A DNA stretch of 64,000 bases from the NCBI RefSeq assembly GCF_009834545.1, contig NZ_CP019427.1, positions 2,424,001 through 2,488,000 of the forward strand. The letters run 5' to 3'. The position numbers and the translations under genes are program-made. Below the pieces are notes generated by a model, which saw nothing but the letters and a program-made list of their open reading frames with translations, did not search any database and had not been told where the DNA came from. This document shows positions 20,896 to 29,018 of the stretch, piece by piece (the stretch's first letter is position 1; the number at the start of each line of letters is the position of its first letter). The DNA comes from Pseudomonas sp. S04. Lineage in GTDB: Bacteria > Pseudomonadota > Gammaproteobacteria > Pseudomonadales > Pseudomonadaceae.

Positions 20896-23187
20896 ATGTC
20901 GTATCGCGTTTTCATCAGCCTTTTTGCGCTGCTCATCAGCAGTGCCGCCTTTGCCCAGGGACCGGCGCCGGCGATTTCCTATACCCGCGACATTCAACCG
21001 ATCTTCACGCAAAAGTGCGTGGCCTGCCACGCCTGCTACGACTCCGCCTGCCAGCTCAACCTGGGCAGTGGCGAAGGCGCAGCGCGGGGCGCGACCAAGA
21101 TCCCGGTGTACGCCGGCGACCGTAGCAAGGCTGCGAACCCGACGCGGCTTTATTATGACGCGTTCGGCAAGGCGGCCTGGCAACACAAGGACTTTTACTC
21201 GGTACTGGATGCCCAGGGCAGCCAGGCCGCGCTGATGGCGCGCATGCTCGAACTGGGCCATCAGACCCCGTTGCAACCCAACGCAAAGTTGCCGGAAGAG
21301 ATCGTCCTGGGCCTGAACCGGGCCAACATGTGCCCGCAGCCAGGGGAGTTCGACGCCTATGCCAAACAGCACCCCAAGGAGGGCATGCCGCTGGCGGTGA
21401 CCGGCCTGACCACGGCGCAGTACCAGACCCTGCAGCGCTGGCTGGCGTCCGGGGCGCCCATCGATGAACAAGGCCTGGCTCCCAGCGCCCAGGAAGCACT
21501 GCAGATCGTGCAGTGGGAAAATCTGCTCAATGCTCCCGGCGCCCGGGAAAGCCTGGTGGCGCGCTGGCTGTATGAGCACTTGTTCCTGGCCCACCTGTAC
21601 TTCAAGGATGGCGAGCAGGGTCACTTCTTCCAGTGGGTGCGTTCGCGCACGCCCACCGGCCAGCCGATCGACCTGATCAACAGCCGGCGGCCCAACGATG
21701 ACCCGGGGACCCAGGTGTATTACCGCCTGTGGCCAGTACAAGGGGTGATCGTGCACAAGACCCACATCACCTATCCCTTGAGCCCGGGGAAAATGGCCCG
21801 GATCAAGAGCCTGTTCTACAGCGGCAACTGGCAGGTCGACGCCTTGCCCGGCTATGGTCCGGAACGCCGTGCCAACCCGTTCGAGACCTTCCAGGCGATT
21901 CCGGCCCAGGCCCGCTACCAGTTCATGCTCGATAACGCCGAGTACTTTGTGCGCACTTTCATTCGTGGGCCGGTGTGCCGCGGACAGATCGCCACCGATG
22001 TGATCCGTGACCATTTCTGGGCCATGTTCCAGGCGCCGGAACATGACCTGTATATCGTCGACCCGAACTACCGCGGCCAGGCCACGCCGTTGCTGGCGAT
22101 GCCCGGGCAGAACGACGACGTCGGCAGTGTGCTGAGCCTGTGGCACGCCTACCGCGACAAGCGCAACGAGTACGAAACCCTGCGCCAGGATGCCTACGCC
22201 GATGCCCCGGCGCCGAGTTGGTCGTCCTTGTGGGCGGGTAACGACAACGCCTTGCTGAGCATCTTTCGCCACTTCGACAGTGCCTCGGTGACCAAGGGCC
22301 TGATCGGCGACGTACCGCAGACCCTGTGGCTGTTCGACTTCCCGTTGCTGGAGCGCACCTATTACCAGTTGGCGGTAAATTTCGACGTGTTCGGCAACGT
22401 GTCCCACCAGGCCCAGACCCGCCTGTATTTCGACCTGATCAGGAATGGCGCCGAGCAGAATTTCCTGCGCTTGATGCCCGCCGACTCCCGCGCCGATTAC
22501 CTCGACGATTGGTACCAGAACAGCGGCAAGTTCAAGATGTGGATGGATTACGCCAGCATCGACAACGACACGCCGACCGCGCTCAAACTTGCGCCGAAAG
22601 ACCCCAAACGCGACTTCGTCCAGCAGTTGCTGGCCCGTTATGGCGACCTCAACGCCCGGCCGGATCCGATCAACCGCTGCAGTGGGGCCTACTGTTCCCG
22701 GCCGAACATCGACCCGGCCCTGCAGAATGCCGAGCAAACCCTGAGCCGCCTGACGTCACGCCCGGCGGCTGGGTTGAAGGTGATCGAGCAGATGCCGGAA
22801 GCGACCATGCTGCGCATCGAAACCAGCGATGGCAAGCGTGAGGTCTACAGCCTGCTGCGCAACCGCGCCCACAGCAACGTGGCGTTCATGCTCGGCGAGT
22901 CGCTGCGCTATCAGCCCGGATTGGACACCATGACCTTGTATCCGGGGGTGCTCAGCAGCTATCCGAACTTCATGTTCAACATCCCGGCCGACGAAGTGCC
23001 GGAATTCGTCGAAGACATGGAGAACGCCAAGGACGCCCAGCGTTTTGAACGAATCGTCGGGCGCTGGGGCATTCGCCGCAGCCACCCGCAGTTCTGGGTG
23101 TATTTCCACGATTTGAGCCAGTACCTCCATGAGACCGACCCGGTGGAAGAGGGCGTGCTGGACATGAACCGCTACGAGAACCTCTGA
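20896..23187 (+). CDS. cti: Periplasmic cis/trans fatty-acid isomerase (cytochrome c-type)
   Basis: Encodes 763 aa. The signal peptide is residues 1-19 (LFALLISSAAFA). Shortly after it, CVACHACYDSACQL carries the CxxCH heme-c attachment motif that defines Cti. The protein converts cis- to trans-unsaturated fatty acids of membrane phospholipids in the periplasm as an immediate response to solvents, heat or osmotic stress. The ATG at 20896 follows GGGACC; upstream ATGs lack the signal sequence context. It is divergent from metH, the arrangement described for Pseudomonas putida-type strains. A 12-bp-arm palindrome follows the stop and may end the transcript. Activity is normally controlled post-translationally. 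Confidence 0.95.
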   Translation: MSYRVFISLFALLISSAAFAQGPAPAISYTRDIQPIFTQKCVACHACYDSACQLNLGSGEGAARGATKIPVYAGDRSKAANPTRLYYDAFGKAAWQHKDFYSVLDAQGSQAALMARMLELGHQTPLQPNAKLPEEIVLGLNRANMCPQPGEFDAYAKQHPKEGMPLAVTGLTTAQYQTLQRWLASGAPIDEQGLAPSAQEALQIVQWENLLNAPGARESLVARWLYEHLFLAHLYFKDGEQGHFFQWVRSRTPTGQPIDLINSRRPNDDPGTQVYYRLWPVQGVIVHKTHITYPLSPGKMARIKSLFYSGNWQVDALPGYGPERRANPFETFQAIPAQARYQFMLDNAEYFVRTFIRGPVCRGQIATDVIRDHFWAMFQAPEHDLYIVDPNYRGQATPLLAMPGQNDDVGSVLSLWHAYRDKRNEYETLRQDAYADAPAPSWSSLWAGNDNALLSIFRHFDSASVTKGLIGDVPQTLWLFDFPLLERTYYQLAVNFDVFGNVSHQAQTRLYFDLIRNGAEQNFLRLMPADSRADYLDDWYQNSGKFKMWMDYASIDNDTPTALKLAPKDPKRDFVQQLLARYGDLNARPDPINRCSGAYCSRPNIDPALQNAEQTLSRLTSRPAAGLKVIEQMPEATMLRIETSDGKREVYSLLRNRAHSNVAFMLGESLRYQPGLDTMTLYPGVLSSYPNFMFNIPADEVPEFVEDMENAKDAQRFERIVGRWGIRRSHPQFWVYFHDLSQYLHETDPVEEGVLDMNRYENL

Positions 23188-23910
<723 letters not shown>

Positions 23911-23928
23911 GGTGTTCGCTGCGAGATG

Positions 23929-23959
23929 AAAAAACGGCGCCCGTGAGCGCCGTTTTTTT
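23929..23959 (+). terminator. Rho-independent terminator of nfuA
   Basis: AAAACGGCGC and GCGCCGTTTT form a stem around CCGTGA, followed by a run of seven T. The A-run on the left makes it potentially bidirectional. Confidence 0.9.
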
Positions 23960-23980
23960 ATGCTCAACCCTTGTGGAACC

Positions 23981-24100
23981 TGTAGCAGCTGCCGAGCCCG
24001 CGAGGCTGCGTTCGGCTGCGAAGCAGCCGCCAAGGACCCGCACCAACCTGGCGAGGACTGCGTCCTCGAACGCAGCCTCGCGAGCTCGGCAGCTGCTACA
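23981..24100. repeat. 120-bp inverted repeat (paired REP-type element)
   Basis: TGTAGCAGCTGCCGAG at 23981-23996 is mirrored by CTCGGCAGCTGCTACA at 24085-24100. The inner parts (CGCGAGGCTGCGTTCG and CGAACGCAGCCTCGCG) also pair, giving a long two-arm palindrome. It lies between the nfuA terminator and the cobM stop. Confidence 0.85.
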
Positions 24101-24106
24101 AACCCC

Positions 24107-24853
24107 TCAGGGCCGGTACAGATGCGCGTGCCCGGCCCGGTACAGCGACGACTCGCTGAAGGTGTCCGCTGCCAGCACCCGGCCCACCAGGATCAGCGCC
24201 GTGCGTCGGAATCCCTTGGCCTGGACCTTGTCGACGATGTCGTCGAGGGTGCCCAGGACCCAGTCCTGATCCGGCCAACTGGCCTTGTGCACCACGGCAA
24301 TCGGGCAATCGGCGCCGTAGTGGGGCAGCAGTTCGGCGACGATTTTCGCCAGGTGGTTGACCCCCAGGTGAATCGCCATGGTCGTGCCATGCCGGGCCAG
24401 GCTGGCGAACTCCTCACCGGCCGGCATCGTGGTTTTATCGGCGTAGCGGGTCAGGATCACGCTTTGCGCGATGTCCGGCAGGGTCAGTTCGACCCCCAGC
24501 AACGCCGCACAGGCCGCCGTGGCCGTGACGCCGGGGATGATTTCGAAGGGGATGCCCAGCGCGCGCAGATGGCGGATCTGCTCGCCAATCGCCCCGTACA
24601 GGCTCGGGTCGCCGGAATGCACGCGTGCCACGTCGTGACCCTGGGCGTGGGCTTGGCTGATCAACTCGATGATCTGTTCCAGGTGCAGTTCGGCACTGTT
24701 GACCACCTGGTGCGCCCGGTGCCCCTGGAGCACTGCTTCAGGCACCAGTGAGCCGGCGTAGATGATCACCGGGCAGCTGTGAATCAGCCGTTGGCCCTTG
24801 ACGGTGATCAGTTCCGGGTCGCCGGGACCTGCGCCGATGAAGTAGACGGTCAT
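24107..24853 (-). CDS. cobM: Precorrin-4 C11-methyltransferase
   Basis: Encodes 248 aa with the SAM-dependent tetrapyrrole methylase fold. It starts VYFIGAGPGDPELITVKG (SAM loop 1), followed by YAGSLVP, HSGDPSLYGAI and PGVTATAACAALLG, the conserved CobM motif order. It adds the C11 methyl to precorrin-4 in the aerobic cobalamin pathway. The ATG at 24853 follows CAGGAGCCGGCC; the frame extends 35 codons further without family similarity. It lies 82 bp downstream of cobE on the same strand, so it is probably part of the cbtB-cbtA-cobE-cobM transcript controlled by the riboswitch at 26363-26562. Confidence 0.95.
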   Translation of the reverse strand: MTVYFIGAGPGDPELITVKGQRLIHSCPVIIYAGSLVPEAVLQGHRAHQVVNSAELHLEQIIELISQAHAQGHDVARVHSGDPSLYGAIGEQIRHLRALGIPFEIIPGVTATAACAALLGVELTLPDIAQSVILTRYADKTTMPAGEEFASLARHGTTMAIHLGVNHLAKIVAELLPHYGADCPIAVVHKASWPDQDWVLGTLDDIVDKVQAKGFRRTALILVGRVLAADTFSESSLYRAGHAHLYRP

Positions 24854-24935
24854 GGCCGGCTCCTGTGAAAAAAAACGACAAGGCAAGGCTTCAGATGAAG
24901 TTTGCTCATGATCGAAAGGGTGGATTATCGGGATT

Positions 24936-25349
24936 TTACGAAGCGCAGGCCAATGCAAAGGTGGCCTGGGCGTATTTCTGCCGGCAAATCAGCAGGGTTG
25001 CCGGGGCCTGGGCCAGTTGTTCGGCCAGGGCCAGGGCGGCGCTTTCGGCCACGCCATAACAACCGGTGCGTTCGAAGGCGATCTGCGACTGGTGGCTGAG
25101 GCGGGCTTGATACTGGGCCAGTTGTACGCTGCTGAAGTACATCAGCGGCAGTCCCAGTTGGGCGGCCAGTTCAAGCAGTCCAGGCTCCTCGCGCTTGAGG
25201 TCGATGCTGGCCAGGGCCTTGATCGAGTGCAGGTCGATCTGGTTCGCCTGCAGGGCCTGATCGAGTAACGCGCGCAGCGTGCTCGCTGGGCAGCCACGCT
25301 GGCAGCCCAGGCCGACCACCAGGGTCGGCGCTGCGCGGGTGTCACTCAT
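24936..25349 (-). CDS. cobE: Cobalamin biosynthesis protein CobE (CbiG C-terminal family)
   Basis: Encodes 137 aa. The N-terminal VVGLGCQRGCPAS is the conserved CobE/CbiG-C signature, and the middle has LASIDLKREEPGLLELAAQL followed by CYGVAESAALA. In aerobic pathways CobE is thought to act near cobaltochelation or C20 deacylation steps (CbiG-related), though its exact role is not settled. The ATG at 25349 overlaps the cbtA stop (ATGA), so it is translationally coupled to the cobalt transporter subunit. Expression is presumably under the minus-strand cobalamin riboswitch. Confidence 0.88.
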   Translation of the reverse strand: MSDTRAAPTLVVGLGCQRGCPASTLRALLDQALQANQIDLHSIKALASIDLKREEPGLLELAAQLGLPLMYFSSVQLAQYQARLSHQSQIAFERTGCYGVAESAALALAEQLAQAPATLLICRQKYAQATFALACAS

Positions 25350-26050
25350 GCAGGCAACTGGTCTGCGCTTTTGCGGCGGAACAACCAGGCGCTGAGCACG
25401 CCCAGGGCCAGCCAGAAAGCCACGTTGGTCAGTTGCGAAGCGATTTTGAACTGCGTTTCCAGTTCTTCCGGCGCCAGCATCGAATGCACGGTCGGTTGGG
25501 GCGCGCCGATCACATGGGGTACCGCCAGGATCGCAACGCCCAGCAGCTTGAGCAGCCAGTTGCGGCCGAACGCGATCAGGGCAATGCCGGCGGCGGTCGA
25601 GGCCGCCGTAGCGATCCACCACATCTGCCGTTGGCCCAGGTCGGCCGCGGCGGTGCCCGGCAACTCGGGTGGCAGGCCGAGGGTCGGTGCCAGGACGAAG
25701 GAGGCATAACCGGCCAGGCCCCAGAGCAGACCCTGGGAAGTGCGGGTCGGCGCGCGCAGGGTGTAGAGGCCGGCCAGCATCAGGGCAAAACCGACGGCCA
25801 CCACCAGGTTGCCGCCCGTGGTCGACAGCACGCGCTGCCAGCCGTCTTCCGGTTCCCAAGCTTCGCCGTCATGGCTGTGGGCCGCGGTGCCGGCGGCGTG
25901 TTCATGGACTTCTGCTGCCGCGGGTGCGGACTGTTCGTACGTCTCGGCCTGCAGAATCAGCGGGGCGACCCAGAAACTCTGCAACAGCGTCAGCAGCAGG
26001 GCAGCCAGCAGCCCGCTGAAACCTGCGGTTTGTGCAATACGCTTGATCAT
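25346..26050 (-). CDS. cbtA: Predicted cobalt transporter subunit CbtA
   Basis: Encodes 234 aa with about five predicted membrane helices. The first loop is rich in His (VHEHAAGTAAHSHDGEAWEPEDGWQR is split here as VHEHAAG and HSHDGE), as expected for metal capture, followed by TTGGNLVVAVGFALMLAGLY. It belongs to the CbtA family, found beside CbtB and B12 genes and predicted to import cobalt. The ATG at 26050 is chosen over a GTG at 26071 because the latter would overlap the cbtB stop. It overlaps cobE by 4 bp. The metal specificity is predicted, not proven, for this family. Confidence 0.88.
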   Translation of the reverse strand: MIKRIAQTAGFSGLLAALLLTLLQSFWVAPLILQAETYEQSAPAAAEVHEHAAGTAAHSHDGEAWEPEDGWQRVLSTTGGNLVVAVGFALMLAGLYTLRAPTRTSQGLLWGLAGYASFVLAPTLGLPPELPGTAAADLGQRQMWWIATAASTAAGIALIAFGRNWLLKLLGVAILAVPHVIGAPQPTVHSMLAPEELETQFKIASQLTNVAFWLALGVLSAWLFRRKSADQLPA

Positions 26051-26061
26051 CTGGGCAGGTC

Positions 26062-26247
26062 TCAGTGGCACGGGAAGGCGGCGCTGTGGCGGGTATCGTG
26101 GGCGGCGTTATGCACGGCCTCGATATGGGAGAACCCGGCGAAGTACACCAGGCACACACCCAGGATCGATGCGCCGATGGCGGCAACGAGGCGGTGGCCC
26201 AGGGTGGTGCTGGCGGTGGCGTGGCGGGTGCTGGTGATGGTCGACAT
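26062..26247 (-). CDS. cbtB: Predicted cobalt transporter subunit CbtB
   Basis: Encodes 61 aa with one membrane helix (LVAAIGASILGVCLVYFAGF). The C-terminal segment HIEAVHNAAHDTRHSAAFPCH contains five His and one Cys, the metal-binding signature of CbtB. It is the first gene of the minus-strand cobalt/cobalamin transcript, about 115 bp downstream of a complete cobalamin riboswitch, so it should be shut off by adenosylcobalamin. It is followed after 11 bp by cbtA. Confidence 0.92.
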   Translation of the reverse strand: MSTITSTRHATASTTLGHRLVAAIGASILGVCLVYFAGFSHIEAVHNAAHDTRHSAAFPCH

Positions 26248-26362
26248 GGCGCTTCCCTCTGGTCAGTCAGGGGTGAAACGTGCGCATGCAAACCTCCGCG
26301 AGCCGGGCACGCAGAGACTTGAACAGCGCCCGCCCACCGCGGGTTTGTTAGCTATGTGTTGC

Positions 26363-26562
26363 GGGCCGGTCTCCGGGCTCACGAGGGGCGGGCTGTGGCC
26401 ACACCTGCAAGAATCGCCTTCCCATGCCGTACGACTGGCACAGTGGATCTGACTCTTCGCTCGCTTACCGTTGCGGGGGCAGCACCGGACTGACATGGCT
26501 TTGCAGTAAAGCACATGATTCACCGGTTTCCCGTTTCACCCTGTGAAGGGCACCCGTAACAA
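26363..26562 (-). ncRNA. Cobalamin riboswitch upstream of cbtB
   Basis: Reading the minus strand, the conserved landmarks occur in order: GGTGCCCTTCACAGGGTGAA, AACGGGAAACCGGTG, GGTGCTGCCCCCGCAACGGT, GTCAGATCCACTGTGCC, CATGGGAAGGCGATTC, and the B12 box GAGCCCGGAGACCGGCC (26364-26380). This is a canonical AdoCbl/Cbl class riboswitch that should repress cbtB-cbtA-cobE(-cobM) when B12 is abundant. Confidence 0.96.
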
Positions 26563-26642
26563 GGTGTGTAGGAGAGCATGGGCGGGGGATTGGCGTCAAT
26601 TGGCATGGGGTCTCAACTCGGGGTCTGAGTCGCCGCCATCGC

Positions 26643-27512
26643 GGCATAGGTATCTACACAACTGTGGTGCGACGTTGCACCTGTGGAGAGAGAACCTGCT
26701 TGGGTCGTGACCTCTGGGCCGACCAGGATGTTGGATCAGGCCGAGTACATATCCATTTCTTCGGTAACGGCCTCCTATGGTTCCGCCTGACGGCGGCTCA
26801 CTTTTGAACAGCCGGAATGCCGGCCCAGGCAAAAGTAAGCAAAACGCTCTTACCCCACCACTCGGTGCCTCGCTTAGGCTCGGCATGCCCGTACTCCGAC
26901 ATTGATTTGGGGGGCCGCCGCAATGGGCCCTCCCTGGCCCAGTGCGGCTAAACCGGCGTCCTGCCGGTTTACCCCCCAAATCAATATCGGACTCCGGCCA
27001 GCGTGGTTAACGGGGCGCCTAAGATCAAAAACAAAGCGAGGCGGCCTAAAAGCCGACCTGATCGCTAGGGCATGCGCGGTGTAGCTTCTACTTCCTAAGA
27101 CGCTGACGAAGTCAGCAATCTTTTGATCTGGCTCTGGCTCTGGCTCTGGCTCTGGCTTTTGATCCTGGGCGCCCCGTTAACCACGCTGGCCGAACGCAGG
27201 CTTGAAGCCGTGGGTAACCCGGCAGGACGCCGGGTTAGCCGCCCCGCGCCATGGATGGCGCGTGGCGGCGGCCCACGGATTCAAGCCGGAGTGAGGGAAC
27301 ACCGAGCCTAAGCGAGGTGCCGAGTGGTGGGGCAAGAGCCTTTTGCTTACTTTTGGGCTCCTCCAAAAGTGAGCCGCTGTAAAAGCGGAACCATAGGAGG
27401 CCATTACCGCAAAAATGGATATGTACTCGGTCTAATCCAACACCCCAGAGGCCGCCACACGAGCAAGCCCCCTCGCCACAGACCGCTACAAAGTTGTGTA
27501 GATACCTATGCC
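26643..27512. mobile_element. 870-bp non-coding element with long inverted arms and 21-bp terminal inverted repeats (MITE-like)
   Basis: The outermost 21 bp (26643-26663 and 27492-27512) are perfect inverses. Behind them the left arm (26643-27030) and right arm (27157-27512) are diverged inverted copies of one sequence. Shared blocks include TACATATCCATTT, CCTCCTATGGTTCCGC, GCGGCTCACTTTTG, CCCCACCACTCGG, CCTCGCTTAGGCTCGG and GGCCAGCGTGGTTAACGGGG. Each arm has its own inner hairpin (AACCGGCGTCCTGCCGGTT type). The element is flanked by CATCGC on both sides (26637-26642 and 27513-27518), which looks like a 6-bp target duplication, although CATCGC is also part of REP sequences. A 126-bp spacer holds five TCTGGC repeats. 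No credible protein is encoded; mobility is inferred. Confidence 0.7.
27127..27156. repeat. Five tandem TCTGGC hexamers
   Basis: Five perfect TCTGGC units run from 27127 to 27156 in the spacer of the inverted-repeat element, bracketed by TTTTGATC on the left and TTTTGATC on the right. Hexamer arrays of this kind are prone to copy-number change. Confidence 0.9.
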
Positions 27513-27580
27513 CATCGCGGGCAAACCCGCTGCCACCAGTGTTCCCACTCCCCTGTAGGAGCAAGGCTTGCCCGCGATGG
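27512..27580. repeat. REPIN abutting the inverted-repeat element
   Basis: CCATCGCGGGCAA at 27512 and its inverse TTGCCCGCGATGG ending at 27580 bracket about 45 bp. The element's right end joins this REP directly, which suggests insertion next to or into a REP. Confidence 0.85.
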
Positions 27581-27639
27581 CCGCATTCCTGGCACCACAG
27601 AACACGGCATGAACATTGACCCGCCCCGACGCGATGCGT

Positions 27640-27834
27640 AGCCTTGCGCCTTCGAGGTTCTTTGGCGCGTGCGCCGAAGCTAAGAAGGGAACGCGGTTGA
27701 TGCCGCGGCTGCCCCCGCAACTGTGAACGGTGCTGTTTCTGCCAGGCCACTGCACGCTTGATCTCAAGCGGCGGGAAGGCGCAGGAACCGCCAGTCGAAA
27801 GACCGGCCCACCGTCAGCCAGGAGACCTGCCTCG
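27640..27834 (+). ncRNA. Cobalamin riboswitch upstream of cobW
   Basis: On the plus strand the sequence shows GAAGGGAACGCGGTTGATGC, GCGGCTGCCCCCGCAACTGT, GCCAGGCCACTG, GCGGGAAGGCGCAGG and the B12 box GTCAGCCAGGAGACCTGCC (27813-27831). It is followed by about 110 bp before the cobW ATG. It should repress cobW-cobN and possibly the chelatase genes in response to cobalamin. Confidence 0.96.
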
Positions 27835-27947
27835 ATCCAGATTCTCACTACAACCGGGCGGGGTGATCCGGTGGCGAACGCTTTCCGCACGCCTGCGCGT
27901 TGTGGCTTCTCGTCCCGTATGCCCGCCACCTTGCCAAAGGGCATCCG

Positions 27948-29015
27948 ATGAAAACACTGGCCAAACTCCCCGTCACCATCGTCACCGGCTTCCTCGGCTC
28001 GGGTAAAACCACCTTGCTTCGGCACATGCTCGACAACGCCCAGGGCCGTCGCATTGCGGTGATCGTCAACGAGTTCGGCGAGCTGGGCATCGACGGCGAC
28101 ATCCTCAAGCAGTGCACCATCGGTTGCACCGAAGAAGAAGCTACAGGCCGGGTGTATGAGCTGGCCAACGGCTGCCTGTGCTGCACCGTCCAGGAAGAGT
28201 TTTTCCCGGTGATGCGCGAACTGGTGGCCCGTCGCGGCGACCTCGACCACATCCTCATCGAAACCTCCGGCCTGGCCTTGCCCAAGCCGCTGGTCCAGGC
28301 CTTCCAGTGGCCGGAAATCCGCAGCGCCTGCACAGTCGACGCGGTGATCACCGTGGTCGACAGCCCGGCCGTGGCCGCTGGCACCTTCGCCGCCTTCCCG
28401 GACCAGGTCGACGCCCAGCGCAAACTCGACCCGAACCTGGACCACGAGTCGCCGCTGCACGAACTGTTCGCTGACCAACTGGCCAGTGCCGACCTGGTAA
28501 TCCTCAACAAGGCCGACCTGATCAGCCCTGAAGACCTGGCCCGGGTACGCCTGGAAGTTGCCGAGGAGCTGCCGCCAGCGGTCAAGATCATCGAAGCCAG
28601 CAGCGGGCGCTTGCCGCTCGACGTGCTGATTGGCCTGGGTGCCGGTTCCGAAGAACACATCGACAGCCGCCACAGCCATCACGATCACCATCACGACGGT
28701 GATGATCACGATGACCACGATCACGACGCCTTTGACTCGATCTCCATCGAACTGCCGCAAGCCGACGAAAGCCTGCTGCTCGATGCCTTGACCCAACTGG
28801 TGGTCCAGCACGGCATCCTGCGGGTCAAGGGTTTCGCCGCGATCCCGAACAAGCCGATGCGCTTGCTGATCCAGGGCGTGGGCACGCGCTTCGACAAGCA
28901 TTTCGACCGGCAGTGGGGCGCGGACGAAGCACGTACCACACGCCTGGTGCTGATCGGCCAGGCGCTGGATGCGTCCTTGCTCGAAGCGCAACTGCGCGCC
29001 GCGCTCAGCGTCTGA
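27948..29015 (+). CDS. cobW: CobW G3E-family GTPase (cobalt chaperone for cobalamin synthesis)
   Basis: Encodes 355 aa. Walker A GFLGSGKTTLL is at residues about 14-24, the metal site NGCLCCTV (CxCC) near 78, and the guanine-specificity NKAD around 185. A His/Asp-rich loop (SHHDHHHDGDDHDDHDHD) at about 243-261 probably stores or senses metal. The CobW C-terminal domain ends the protein. It is thought to deliver Co2+ to the CobN chelatase. The ATG at 27948 is preceded by a weak site, and the conserved N-terminus starts here. It follows the plus-strand riboswitch and precedes cobN by 3 bp, so the two are one unit. Confidence 0.95.
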   Translation: MKTLAKLPVTIVTGFLGSGKTTLLRHMLDNAQGRRIAVIVNEFGELGIDGDILKQCTIGCTEEEATGRVYELANGCLCCTVQEEFFPVMRELVARRGDLDHILIETSGLALPKPLVQAFQWPEIRSACTVDAVITVVDSPAVAAGTFAAFPDQVDAQRKLDPNLDHESPLHELFADQLASADLVILNKADLISPEDLARVRLEVAEELPPAVKIIEASSGRLPLDVLIGLGAGSEEHIDSRHSHHDHHHDGDDHDDHDHDAFDSISIELPQADESLLLDALTQLVVQHGILRVKGFAAIPNKPMRLLIQGVGTRFDKHFDRQWGADEARTTRLVLIGQALDASLLEAQLRAALSV

Positions 29016-29018
29016 CCC

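Noticed and set aside
26596..27404. Several short open frames inside the inverted-repeat element
   Set aside because: They span palindromic non-coding sequence and lack ribosome-binding sites and similarity; the structure is better explained as an inverted-repeat element.
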